64,000 nucleotides of DNA, from NCBI RefSeq assembly GCF_000004195.4, contig NC_030677.2:60084222-60148221 (forward strand), given 5' to 3'. The stretch's first letter is position 1; each line of letters starts with the position of its first letter. The DNA is from Xenopus tropicalis. Taxonomy: Eukaryota > Chordata > Amphibia > Anura > Pipidae. Below are positions 11,581 through 22,689 of this stretch, piece after piece. A program made the translations under genes and the position numbers. The notes under the pieces were generated by a model. That model was not told where the DNA came from. It ran no database searches and worked only from the letters and a program-made list of their open reading frames with translations.

Positions 11581-12052
11581 TGTTAAGGTCAACCGTTGAA
11601 TATGAAACCAAAGGATTTTCAGCTGTAGGGTAAAATGTATTGCATGCAAGAGAACAGACGCAGACACAAGGCCTAGTTGTTCTGTCCTACCTGATTGGTG
11701 GGCAGATCTTTATTTATATATTAATTGTTCTCACACAATGAGGACATAGGGTGGTCTTATAATTTCACCAATCAGATTGAAGCGCATCCTGATTACATGT
11801 GGTCTTTTAGGACTACTCATCATGAGACCAGATTTGACTTATTCCCTAATTATAAGTTTTGGCAGTACATCTTAAATCAATAGTTAATTCAAACATTACT
11901 ATTTACTTAACTTTACAAAAATGTCATTTAGAATGTCATTTTGTGATTAAGCCTAGTTCAGAAATATTGACTTACACAATGAAAGAATAACATAGTATTA
12001 AAATTGCTCTATATAGTTTAATTAATATATATGTATCCATATAACCTTAACA
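11581..12052 (-). repeat. 5' LTR of the endogenous retrovirus
   Basis: 472 bp copy of the LTR at 8583-9054. Its right edge abuts the ACGT target duplication and the interrupted Penelope-like reading frame. Confidence 0.9.
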
Positions 12053-12363
12053 ACGTGTTGGTCTGTCCCTGTTATCTCCTCTATGTGGGGGAGACCAGGT
12101 TACAGATTAAAACACATCTATCATAACATTGATCTACCATTACAACAGGCACTGTTGAGCTGTCAGTGTCAAAGTATTTTGTGGAAATTGGTCATACTGA
12201 TTCGGATTTGAAATTTAAGGTTTTGGAACATGTTCCCCCACTTAAACATAGAGGCGACCGGGAATTTTCATTAAGAAAAAGGGAGGTGAGGTGGATTCAT
12301 CAGTTGAATTCACTTTCACCTAATAGTTTAAATAAAGATTATGATTTATACATATTTTTGTAA
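12053..12363 (+). pseudogene. Penelope-like GIY-YIG endonuclease C-terminal fragment, split by the retrovirus
   Basis: Read across the retroviral insertion (codons before 8582 continue after 12053 once one ACGT copy is discounted), the frame gives a V-Y-V-L stretch, then C-P-C and L-Y-V-G-E-T, the layout of the GIY-YIG nuclease of Penelope-like elements. The segment 12166-12363 continues with a Phe-Val-Glu...Gly-His motif, then Asp-Leu-Lys-Phe, an Arg-Lys-Arg-Glu block, Trp-Ile and a Leu-Asn-Ser-Leu-Ser-Pro end, typical of the C-terminus. In-frame stops TAA at 12124 and TGA at 12130 show it is dead. The reverse transcriptase part is not present. Confidence 0.7.
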
Positions 12364-12691
12364 TTTCTTTGGTTCCACTGATTTTTGTCTTTTGTAGTAT
12401 TTCTTTTGTATTATAGTTCATACATATGGGGGTGGGGGTTTGATAGAAATAGAAAAAACAGCTCCAAAGGTGAGATAATAAGAGGTTAACATGAAGTGTT
12501 GAAGTGATGTGATGATGTAATTTCCTATGTATCTATAAGAAGCTATAATGTTACATTTTGGATAGTGTTTTGTACCTTACATGCTTGAAAAATGAGAACT
12601 CTGAAACGTTGTGGAATTGATACAGGAATGGACTTTTAATACACTTGAATTGCATTTAACAAAGTGAGTGCTGAGTCATTTTTCTTTTTAT

Positions 12692-12730
<39 letters not shown>
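12364..12730 (+). repeat. Penelope-like 3' tail and (TA)n tract
   Basis: Downstream of the nuclease remnant, the sequence carries CTGAAACGTTG at about 12600, an AGTGAGTGCTGAG end near 12665, and a (TA)n tract at about 12701-12725. The motif order (GAAACGTT, then GTGAGTGC) matches the right arm of the fold-back element at 7603-8465, though the families differ. The segmental duplication begins inside this tail. Confidence 0.55.
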
Positions 12731-13260
12731 TTATTTATAGAGCCATTGTTATGATTACCTTTTACATAAGAAGGGTTATTGACTTATGTAAATACAGTTT
12801 AGGATTTGCAATGTTTTTTTAAACCAAATAGAAACTGTGTTCCTTCCTATTATTCCAGTGAAAACTTTAAAAGTCAGTATTGCATCATTTCCAACCTACA
12901 GGATTAAAATGATCCCTGCGCGTTATTTTGCAAGTTTTATATTTATGCAACCTGCTGTGGGAACCCTAGAGCCCTGCCAGGTCTGGGGAGGCAAAAGCTC
13001 CAGCGTTCCCCACCATCAAGAGGAGCACTTGCACACTACTATGCACAGAAGTTACTCTCATATGATGTGCAGAGGTACCACCATTTAAAAATAATTGAAA
13101 AACTATAAAAAGACCAATTGTAAATGAATTGTAAAATCCTTAAGAATTAGCCATTGTATAATATACTAAAAGTTAATTTATTGTGAACTACCCCTTTCAG
13201 AGTTATGAGGGGTAAAAGCATTAATACAAGTCACGTCAGTAAGCACAGCTTAGGTACCAT

Positions 13261-13358
13261 GTGATATCACAGGCATTTCCAATGACAACATTGTGACATC
13301 ACAGGCAGGCGAGCACAGGCACTGTTTCATGGAACTACTGAGAGCATTGTGACATCAC
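13261..13358. promoter_or_regulatory. Cluster of CRE-like GTGAyATCAC palindromes upstream of gene copy 1
   Basis: Three near-identical sites, GTGATATCAC (13261, a perfect palindrome) and GTGACATCAC (13293 and 13349), lie in a block that is well preserved in copy 2 (28349, 28381, 28437). They resemble bZIP/CRE-type half-site pairs. A 5' untranslated exon could end at about 13465 (GTAGGT donor; GTTAGT in copy 2), because the ATG exon begins with a splice acceptor. Promoter identity is inferred. Confidence 0.35.
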
Positions 13359-13967
13359 AGGAGTATTGTCTCCTTCCCAACTGACATTCTTGTGCTCAGT
13401 CTGGTGTTTTACATCAGACAAGAAACATCTCGAAGATCTTTTTTAGAATTTAATTTTTAAAAAAGGTAGGTAACTTCTCTTAAATCTAGACATTGGTTAG
13501 CCAATTTACCAATATTAAAATATATTTTTTTTTTCCCCCAGTATGTTTTTGTTTTGTTTTTTTGGACTAAATTCTCAATATTTTTTAAGCACAAAAAACG
13601 TTCATATAAAAGTCAATGGGAGTTATCCTAAGCAAAATTTAAGCAGTTTTTTTTCACTCAAGTTAATAGAATTTTATGACTGTTGTTTTGAGAGTTTGTA
13701 GAGCCCATAAGTTACCTTTCTCTAGCTTGTTTTTTTATAATTAAACCCATTAGTTTTCAGAATTTAAAAAAAATTCAGTATGGTTTATAATTAATTTTAT
13801 ACTATTACTGAATACTGAGTTTCATGTAGAAGGATTTTTTCTTATGCTGCTATCATATGGATATGATGATCACTTTTTTAGTGAAATCAATATTTTATCA
13901 AAGAAAATGTTAGAAATTAAGAATCTTTTATTAAACGTGATGCTTGTTAAAAAAGAGGGATTATAAA

Positions 13968-14289
13968 TAGTGATGAGGAAATTTTTTCGCCATGCATGGA
14001 TTTGCAGTGAATTTCTGCATTTCGCCTTTGGCGAATTGTTTCGTGAAGCTTCCGGAAAAAAATTTCTCTGCGGAGATTTTTTTGTTGTGCGTCAAATTGC
14101 CCGCAGTCTCGTCAAAAAAGGGCACAGTCGCAACAAAAAAGGCAATGTCCAGTCAAAATTGGGCACGGTCCTGGCAAAAAACCTGCGGGCAACAAAAAAA
14201 ATGCGTTTCGCAAATTTTTCGTCATTTTGTGAATTTTCTTGCTGTTTTGCGAATTTTGTGGTGAAACGGGACAGATTCGCTCATCGCTA
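13968..14289. repeat. hAT-like MITE inserted only in copy 1
   Basis: Starts TAGTGATGAG and ends CTCATCGCTA, 322 bp. It is flanked by the 8 bp duplication ATTATAAA (13960-13967, 14290-14297). Copy 2 has the empty site near 28969-28976, with one ATTATAAA. An 8 bp target fits the hAT superfamily. The overlapping open frames inside are not genes. Confidence 0.85.
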
Positions 14290-14499
14290 ATTATAAAAGT
14301 TCAGCATTGGTTATACATAAACCTTATGCTTTGCTTACATAGTATGTAACTTGTGATTTACCATTAATAAAATATCTTTTAATGCTTTTGCTCTTATGCA
14401 AGTCTGCTATATACAGACATTGCTTCCTTTATGGCCTTTTTTATATATATTTTACAGAAAATCTCATTTTTTTCTATTTTTCTTTTGCAGATCTCAAGA

Positions 14500-15590
14500 A
14501 TGAATATTATCTATTTTATTTTATTAAATATTCTTTTTGGACTATACCAAGTTTTTTGCGCAGCCACAACAGGTAAACAGAGATTCTAAATTCAAAGATT
14601 GGGGGGCATATTTATCAAAAGTTTAATTTGTGATTTTTTTAATAGAAAACCTACTTAAAGTCAAGTAGCTCTTTACTAAAACTATAATTGTTTTATATAC
14701 AGAAAAAGATCAAAGGAACAATGGATCAGTTGTGAAATATGATGATTCTATGGCAGATGTATATGAAGAAACATCTCTGAAATATATTGTTCCAGTGGCT
14801 GTAATGGGCTCAATGTTTGTTATTCCTGTACTTGCTGCTATTGTATGGTAAGTCGCTTTACTTACAGGGGAAATATACACCAAAACATATCTTACTTTAC
14901 TTTTCTGCTGTTGTTTAGCAAAACAATTTGGTTATTTAATCAACTGAGCCTTTTTCAGATAGTGGTGGGGAACGCTAACTTCAAAAAATGAGTTATCACG
15001 TTGCGCAACAGCTGCTAATATTATAGACATGCACTTAAATTGTACACTTTGTGTTTATCTTTTGTCTCTGCAGGTTGATATATGTAAAAGTAATGCAGAA
15101 GAGGAAATCTGTTAATGATGTGGAAAACCCACCAGTGACAGCCCAGCCAGAGAAATATTCTCCAGCACCTGAAAGCTCTGATAGGTTTGTATACCTCGGC
15201 TTACTTTTACTTCACACCTGTAGGCCTAACCTTAAGGGAGTGATTTATCAATGGTTGAGTTTGATTTCTTTTCTTAGTTCGACTACTGTAGTGCTTAAAA
15301 ATATTGAGTTGTGTTTTGAAAACTCACATGTCTGATATTTTTGAAAAACAAACTCAAATTCACAAATTCCAAAATTGATAAATAAGCCCCAAAGTGTAAG
15401 CAACACTGCTTTTATTCAGATACACATTTATACTCACATACCGTATTTAGAAACACATTTAAGAACAAATGTAGGAGCTGCTCATGTTTATCACAACCAA
15501 TTGAATTCTCACCCATACATTTTAGTAAGATGAACTGATTAGATTTACCAAGAGATTGCTTGTCTCGGCCTCTTACACTCTAGTTTTACT

Positions 15591-15630
<40 letters not shown>

Positions 15631-18600
15631 ATTTATTTATAGAGCGCCAACATATTCCGCAACTTTAGATGTCCTTTTATCACAAATATGCTAATATACA
15701 TATTCATTAAGATTCATTAAACTGTTCTTTTCTTTAGTTTCTTCAGGTGTCTGTACAGAAAAATTAAACAGAAGGTGACAAAGAAGAAACCTGATATTGA
15801 TGTGGAGAACCCACCAGAAGCAGCTCAATCTGAGAAACAATCAAAATTGTAGGCATCAGTTAACTATATTATTCCGCTTAAGCAGTTAGATTGCCTTTGA
15901 TTTATTCAATCTGACTTTTGTTTTCATTTTCTTCAGACCTGTGTCTAAAAAACTTAAACAAAAGAAAAAGAAAGTGACGCCACCGGTGATTGTTCCAGAA
16001 GAGCAAAAAGCAGATACTTTCAACTTACTGAAGTCTTTGTTACCATTAGATGAAAAGCCATCTAAGAGTCGGAAATGTAAAAAGTGAGTTTGCCATGTAC
16101 ATGTTGCATTAGTTCATGTCTTCATTATGTCTTTTTTTTAATAATCAGTGAAAATGTAGCAATTTATAGCAAACAACAGATCTGAAATTGGATTGTGGGA
16201 TGAATCAAAATAACCAGACAGGTTAAAATGATGGAAAAAAGAACAAAATGTTTTTGATATCTTAGTATTTGTATTGTTTTTTGTTTGTAATTATATATTA
16301 TACAGCGGTAATAGATATGGAAGTAGTAAGAGTTTCAGTGCAAGTTGGTATAAGGCCCCTACCCCAAAGAGCTTACTGTTTGTAATATGTGTAGCTTTAC
16401 TTTGCTGTTTTTTTAATGCTTGGTTCTTACATATATTTGTTTATACAGAGTACAACAATCCATGAAGATTAAAGAAAATATAAATAACAAAGAAGATATG
16501 GATTGCTTGCTAGAGCAGTTGTTGGCTCTACAGAAGAAGTCGCCAACTGCTACTAATCTCAAAATGTAAGTATAATAAATCCCTAACTTTATACACCAAC
16601 AACATCATTTCAGTCATTTTAATTACATGATGTGTAGCAGTGTAGTGAACAACTGCACCGTCTTATGCAGTATTAATACATATATTGCTTATGATAATGG
16701 TAAAGCAGTGGAAAGCACTATTATGTCTTTAGGACAACTGATTGGGTAAATGTCAAAAAAGTAACAATTCTTATCTTTTATAGTTCAGTGGAGAATGAAC
16801 GGATTGAAGATAAGGAGGAAGAGCCTCCTTCACAGCAATTTGACATCGAAACATCGTCTTTCCCGCTAGAAGGTTCAGAACCTTCTGAACCTGAAAGGTA
16901 GAATTTTTTTCGAAATATGTGCCTAAATCATTATATCATTTACAATTAGAAAATAGTTATACACTAATTTTGTTCATGATTTAATTTCCTGGCTTGGGGC
17001 CTTAATAGGTTTTGCCATATAGTCATGATAAACATTAATAAAGTTGTTATGTAGCTACACACTAGTCCTGTATTAGCTACACACTCATCAACTTTAGGTA
17101 GTTTAATAAGATAATCAATAGAAAAATTCAGTGCCATTTCCGAAATCAAGTTCTTCACTGTCCCCCCCTCAGCATATATAAAACATTACTTTTAAGATGA
17201 TTCCCTTTCATTAGTAGCCTTTTATGTATTCTTTAATTTACAATTAAAGGCCTATTTTATAGTGGATAAAGAAAATAAGGCAGCCACAAATTGCTAAAAC
17301 CTATACGACCCACAAATCTATGAGTTATGAGTTGTTTATCAATTATGAGTTGCTTTTTAACTGATTATGTATGCCACAAACAAGAGACTAAACATGTTTT
17401 GATGATCTTTACACAGAGAAAATACAGAGAGAATAGAAAACAACCTGCCACAACCTGAAAGTTATACTTTCAACTTACTGAAGTCTCTGATACCATTAGA
17501 TGAAAAGCCATCTAAGAGTCGGAAATGTAAAAAGTGAGTTTGCCATGTACACGTTGCATTAGTTCATGTCTTCATTATGTCTTTTTTTTAATAATCAGTG
17601 AAAATGTAGCAATTTATAGCAAACAACAGATCTGAAATTGGATTGTGGGATGAATCAAAATAACCAGACAGGTTAAAATGATGGAAAAAAAACCAAAATG
17701 TTTTTTAATATCTTAGTATTTGTATTGTTTTGTGTTTATAATTATATATTATACAGCGGTAATAGATATTGGAGTAGTAAGAGTTTCAGTGCAAGTTGGT
17801 ATAAGGCCCCTACCCCAAAGGGCTTACTGTTAGTAATATGTGTAGCTTTACTTTGCTGTTTTTTTTAATGCTTGGTTCTTACATATATTTGTTTATACAG
17901 AGTACAACAATCCATAGAGATTAAAGAAAATATAAATACCAAAGAAGATATGGATTGCTTGCTGGAGCAGTTGTTGGCTCTACAGAAGAAGTCGCCAACT
18001 GCTACTAATCTCAAAATGTAAGTATAATAAATCCCTAACTTTATATACCAACAACATCATTTCAGTCATTTTAATTACATGATGTGTAACAGTTTAGGAG
18101 AACCTGAGATTGGGTAAATGTCAAAAAAGTAACAATTCTTATCTTTTATAGTTCAGTGCACTATGAAAAGATTGAAGATAAGGAGGAAGAGCCTCCTTCA
18201 GAGCAATTTGATATAGAAACATCGTCTTTCCCCCTACAAGGTTCAGAACCTTCTGAACCTGAGAGGTAGGTTTTTTCAAGATATGTGCCTAAATCATTAT
18301 ATCATTTACAATTAGAAAATAGTTATACACTAATTTTGTTCATGATTTAATTTCCTGGCTTGGGGCCTTAATAGGTTTTGCCATATAGTCAAGATAAACA
18401 TTAATAAAGTTGTTATGTAGCTACACACTAGTCCTGTATTAGCTACACACTCATCAACTTTAGGTAGTATATATAAGCTTTTTATATTATTATTTAACCC
18501 ATGAAAAATGACTAAAGAAGTTCTAATGATTGATACCTTCTTCTATCTTTACAGGAGAGAGACGAGTGAAGAGACAGAAATGATAATGGCCCCATGCAAA

Positions 18601-20395
18601 GAAGTCCATCCAAAACCTGGAAGTGAAGCTTCTTTGCCAGCCAATGCTTTAAGCTTTTTGGAGCAGTTAAAGTCATCATTTAAAAAGCCTTCTGGGAATC
18701 GGAAACAGAAACAGTGAGTGCACTATATATAAGTTTATGTCATTGTCATCAAAGAATCTATAAATTTGATCTTGGGATAAGCAAACAAACTGATCAGAAA
18801 GTAGCAAGGGCAAAGGGAACAAAGGGATTATGCTTATGGAAAACTTGGAGTTTGGGTAGTAATCAAATAGAACCCACCAGCATATGTAGTGGCCAACTAT
18901 ATAATTTCAAGCTGCACAAACCAAGACCTTAACTATAACCTTACACTTTTTTATTTGAACAGGGTATTGCGAACTGTGATGTTTGAAGATATTGTAAGTG
19001 ATGATGAAGACACTGCCCAATATTCTGAACTCGTTCTGCAGCAGTTGAAGGTCTTATGTAATGAGTCACCAACTGCTCATGACCCAAGAGTGTAAGTATG
19101 CAAGACTTGAGCTCTCTAACGTTGAGTGTTGTGTAATAATGAATAGAATTTGTTTTTCTTATGCTAAAGGCAAAAGAGTGAATAACTGTGTAAGAAGTAA
19201 GGGGAAATATAAAAGATAAACTATAAATTAGCTTTAGTTATTGGGATTTAAGCCAGAATAGAGCAAATGCAAATAATAAAAATGGGTTCACCGCTATATA
19301 AACTGTGCATGCAGTATATAGTTATTATCAACAATTATAGTTAACTACAAGTATGCAAGTAGTGGGTAGCTTAGAGGTCCAAGTAAGTCAGCTAGCAGAT
19401 AACTAAATGCTTTAAATAAACTTCTTAATAGCAAGTAATATGCGTTCTACATATCTCCAAATTGGATAAATGTGAAGACTTTACGTATCTTTTCTAATCC
19501 ACAGTACAGTGCAAATTCTACATCTTGATCCAACTGAAGACATCTGTGCGGATAAGGGAGATGAGCTTCCTTTGCAAATAGCACCGGAAAGCACCCCCTT
19601 ACTAGAACAGCCTGCAGAACCCAAGAGGTGAGTTTGCTAAACTCTATAACCCAAGTCATTGTATCATTTTGAAATTCAGGTTTTTAGGCATTTTAATCAT
19701 AAACTAATACAAAAGTATTGGGTAACAGGGTAGTACACTGCTACAGGCAGTTGTGTAGTAAAGAACATATATATTTTTGTACTATTCATGTAACAGATAA
19801 TTTCTGCAAATTCAAGTTTCAGAGCAGACCTTTACACAACCCTATACTGGATAAATGTGCCAGTTTGCCTACTCTACAGACAGAACTCAATGCTACAAAT
19901 CCAGCAATAAATACAAAACTTTAGAAAATATTATATTCTATACAAACTCTATAAATGTGAAGAGTAAAACTCTTTTTTTAATCACTGAATACTTTTTTTT
20001 CTAACACAGTGAAATGCAATCTGTGCATCTTGAACGGGTCGAAGACACCAATGTTGAAATGGAAGATCATGCAAAACTGTTCTATTACTTATTATCATGT
20101 GCTGTTACAGTTCCAACCTATTTCTCAGCACTAGCAGGTTATTCAGAACCTGAGAGGTGAGTTTGCTAATGTCTATAATCAAATCATTATGGAAATTGAA
20201 TAACTGGTTCTAAAGGCTCTAAAATATTACAGTCAAATGCACTTTCCAATGCAATGCAGATCAGTAAGAAAAAAAATTTGGGTTTGTCGCAACCTAAGAT
20301 TAAATAATTTAGCACTTTTTTTTCTAATCTGCAGAACGGTGCAACCTGAACTGACTGAAAGCACCAGTGTTGAGCATCTCAGTGAGCAAAAGTGA
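14500..20395 (+). CDS. Unrecognised 15-coding-exon type I membrane protein, copy 1 (594 aa)
   Basis: Coding exons: 14500-14572, 14703-14847, 15074-15184, 15738-15848, 15937-16083, 16449-16565, 16784-16897, 17417-17533, 17901-18017, 18152-18265, 18555-18713, 18963-19091, 19505-19627, 20010-20156, 20335-20395. All introns are GT-AG. Intron 1 is phase 1 and all others are phase 2. The frame stays open throughout and ends in TGA. Residues 1-20 form a signal peptide (MNIIYFILLN start, Cys at 20), 21-51 a short ectodomain, 52-77 a membrane span, then a Lys/Arg-rich stop-transfer and a cytoplasmic tail of about 517 residues. Exons 3 and 4 both encode a DVENPP-x-x-AQ-x-EK block. Exons 5-7, 8-10 and 11-13 repeat a module: a basic KPSxxRK piece, a LLEQLL...SPTA piece and an acidic piece ending near SEPER. 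The ATG exon starts with an acceptor at 14490, so an upstream 5' UTR exon is expected. No known family is recognised. The exon structure was derived by hand. Confidence 0.82.
16015..18468 (+). repeat. Intragenic tandem duplication of a three-exon module
   Basis: Sequence 16015-17101 (end of exon 5, exons 6-7 and introns) recurs at 17465-18468 (exon 8 tail, exons 9-10 and introns) with high identity, including introns. The same arrangement is present in gene copy 2, so it predates the 13.3 kb duplication. Because introns are phase 2 on both sides, the frame is unaffected. Confidence 0.9.
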
Positions 20396-20905
20396 GCTAT
20401 TATTAACCTAAGAAGAAAAGAAGACTAGCATAATGGATTTTATTGGTCGTCAACTTGGAAGAAAAGCAACTGTGTACCTCCCAATTGTCCCTATTTAAGT
20501 GGGACAGTGCTGATCTGCATAAGTGAAAAAGGGCGGGATGGGTGGATTGGTACTGTGTCCACCTCTAATTGGACACAGCCATGGCAGATCAACACATGAC
20601 CGATATTGTTCAGATTTTAGAATGCTGGAAGGTACTACCTTTTTAACTCAAGAAAGAAGCATATCTAGTATGATTAAATCTAAAGCAACTGGACTTGTTA
20701 AGTAATCATCAAAGACGTTTCACTACTCATCCGAGCAGCTTAGAAATGGACTTTTTGACCTATAAGGAAGCTCCATTCCTGACTGCGAAATATGTTTTAC
20801 TTGAACCAGAACTACAGGATTGCAGAACTAAAGCCAATATTTATTTCAACTTGAACTCGCCAACAGAACTGTTTAACTCTGAATAATAAAATAATAAAAA
20901 ATAAG
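20396..20905 (+). terminator. 3' UTR and poly(A) signals of gene copy 1
   Basis: After the TGA at 20393, sequence shared with copy 2 runs to two AATAAA hexamers at 20885-20890 and 20893-20898, then a T-rich stretch. It is the likely cleavage region. The 60-codon frames within are untranslated sequence. Confidence 0.65.
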
Positions 20906-20983
20906 TTAATAACACAATTTTTTTTGTTTCTTTTTTAATTTTGAAATAATGAAATACAGTGTTGATGAGTTTAACCATAGATC

Positions 20984-21473
20984 TAGGGCTGGGTGATATA
21001 CCGTTTAATACCGAATACCGGTGTTTTTTTTTTTTAAACTATATTCATTTTTCAGATACCGCAATACCGGGGTGTCAGGGTACTGACCTGTGCGGCCCGG
21101 TTTCGCGCGCCTCCTTGTGTCAAAGCGCACGTACATGTCATAGCGTGCATGTCCGTGACGCGCTGACGGCGCCGGTTCTGCGCATGCGTCGGGGGTATTT
21201 AAAGCTATCAAACACCTCCTCCTGTGCTATGTTGTCTGCGGCCTTGCCTGGGAAACTAAGCCTGCCTGATTAACCTTACGACTTTCTGTTGCCGATCCTT
21301 CGCTTGCCTGACTCTGATTTTCAATACTGCAGTAATTATTCTCTAATTTATTAGGAAATAGGGTTAACACCTAATCATGCATGGAAAAAAAAAAATACCG
21401 TCAAATACCGTGACACCGATATAATTTTGAAAAATACCGTGATATAAATTTTTGGTCATACCGCCCAGCTCTA
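20984..21473. repeat. hAT-like element inserted only in copy 1
   Basis: 490 bp starting TAGGGCTGGG and ending CCCAGCTCTA, flanked by the 8 bp duplication CATAGATC (20976-20983, 21474-21481). Copy 2 keeps the empty site just after 36065. The interior repeats ATACCG motifs. No transposase is encoded. Confidence 0.85.
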
Positions 21474-21481
21474 CATAGATC

Positions 21482-22689
21482 TTTATTATTCTTTTCAGTT
21501 TATTGCCAACATAGTAAACAATATTTGCTTTCCCTGCTAAAATTTGGAAATATATCTCTTAATCCTGACAAAGATTTAGCTATGACTGAAACACATAGAT
21601 GCACTGCACAATGGGAATAAAGCTTGAGTTTAGCCATGAGTGCTTTGATCTTTATGAACACTGATAAAGAAGCTGAGTCTGAAAACTGTTTCATATATAC
21701 AGTATATTTATATATGTATATTGTGGCATGACTAAAGGAAAACCATGGAATAAAGTTATATTCCACCCAGAATGCTCTATGAAGCAGCACAAAGGGTTAT
21801 GGAAATGAGTGCCTAGTCAGGTGTATGGGACACTGAGCCTATCTTGTACTGTAGCTCTCCCTCTGCCCTGAGAGAAAGCTTGGTAAATATTATTATATAT
21901 TTAAATAATTCCCCCTAAGGAACAAGTGACCAGGGATAATCCACTGTATATTCTGTTGATTCTGTTACTTCCATTTTACAATAATGTTCAACTGCTACCA
22001 TGGAAATGCATTTTAAGCAACTTTGTATCTCCTGTTGGAGTGATTATTGGGCACATAAAAACTGATAGCGGCATGATGTTACTTTATTGTGCAAAATCAA
22101 TATGTGTAGCATATTTTTTAAACATAATATAGTGAGTAACCAAATGCACTGCGGCATAGTTTGCACCTAGTATTTGTATTTTGTTTGGGTCAGGAAGCTG
22201 TTAGTAACCCTGCTTTTCTCACTCGACTGTATTGGAGTTGCTTCTTGTTTGATTTCTGCTGCCCTTTTACAATCATCACTATTATGTGTAACCATCTCTG
22301 CTGAATTTCACACTAAAGGGCTTAGCTAGTATTTAGGCAGGATATATAATACTCTAAATAATATCTCCCACTCCCTCTGGGGTTAGTGTTCTCTCCTCTC
22401 TAATAAATACAAAACAAAGTCTATACATAAGCTTTCTACATCAAACAATCAAAGTAAATATTAAAATAAAAAAGGAACCTAAACACAAAGTTCAGTTAAA
22501 ATAAAACTCCCCACTACGAGGCACTCAGAGCATGCAACACTGTATAAAATATACAGGAGATGGGAGTGTCCGTTGAGAATCCACTAAACAGAGGCCAAAT
22601 ATATTTGTTTTATAGTGTAATATTTCTGAATTGGCATCTAAATATACATGGATATAAGTAACATTTGCAGCTATGAACTGGCAAAGTCT
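21482..22689. other. Gene-free part of copy 1, downstream of the gene
   Basis: Conserved with about 36070-37358 in copy 2. A 68-codon frame (21926-22132, identical protein at 36505-36711) is present in both, but it lacks any recognisable domain or splice context and is not called as a gene. Confidence 0.4.

Larger units (their letters stand above)
8583..12052 (-). mobile_element. Endogenous retrovirus, internally deleted, minus strand
   Basis: A 3.47 kb provirus bounded by two 472 bp direct LTRs (8583-9054 and 11581-12052). Each starts TGTTAAGG and ends CCTTAACA, and the flanking 4 bp target duplication is ACGT at 8579-8582 and 12053-12056. In element order (right to left) there is an LTR, a primer-binding-site-like TGG sequence, a short leader, a remnant of the integrase core, env-like reading frames broken by frame changes, a polypurine tract and an LTR. 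The gag, protease, reverse transcriptase and most integrase regions are absent. By eye the LTRs differ at only one base, so the insertion is recent although the interior is defective. The 4 bp target duplication fits gamma/epsilon-type (class I) elements, but the class is not proved. It landed inside a Penelope-like element. Confidence 0.9.

Noticed and set aside
12837..13088. 83-codon frame identical in both duplicate copies (also 27925-28176)
   Set aside because: Begins at a GTG, has no Kozak context, signal or domain, and identity alone is explained by the recent duplication. Kept only as a low-interest finding.
15593..15630. (ATT)n tract, 13 units in copy 1 versus about 4 in copy 2 (about 30770-30786)
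   Set aside because: Ordinary microsatellite length change inside an intron; not a separate signal.
16274..16465. 63-codon frame with a possible extra exon after TATACAG at about 16304
   Set aside because: The sequence is intronic and includes a fragment of an interspersed repeat (CCCCTACCCCAAAGAGCTTAC); using it would not keep the phase-2 pattern.
21926..22132. 68-codon hydrophobic frame repeated at 36505-36711
   Set aside because: Unchanged between copies, but no exon boundaries or poly(A) signal belong to it and duplication explains the match.
22471..22500. Possible CRISPR-like or phage-like spacing of short repeats
   Set aside because: No regular short repeat with unique spacers anywhere; the genome is eukaryotic and the arrays are minisatellites.
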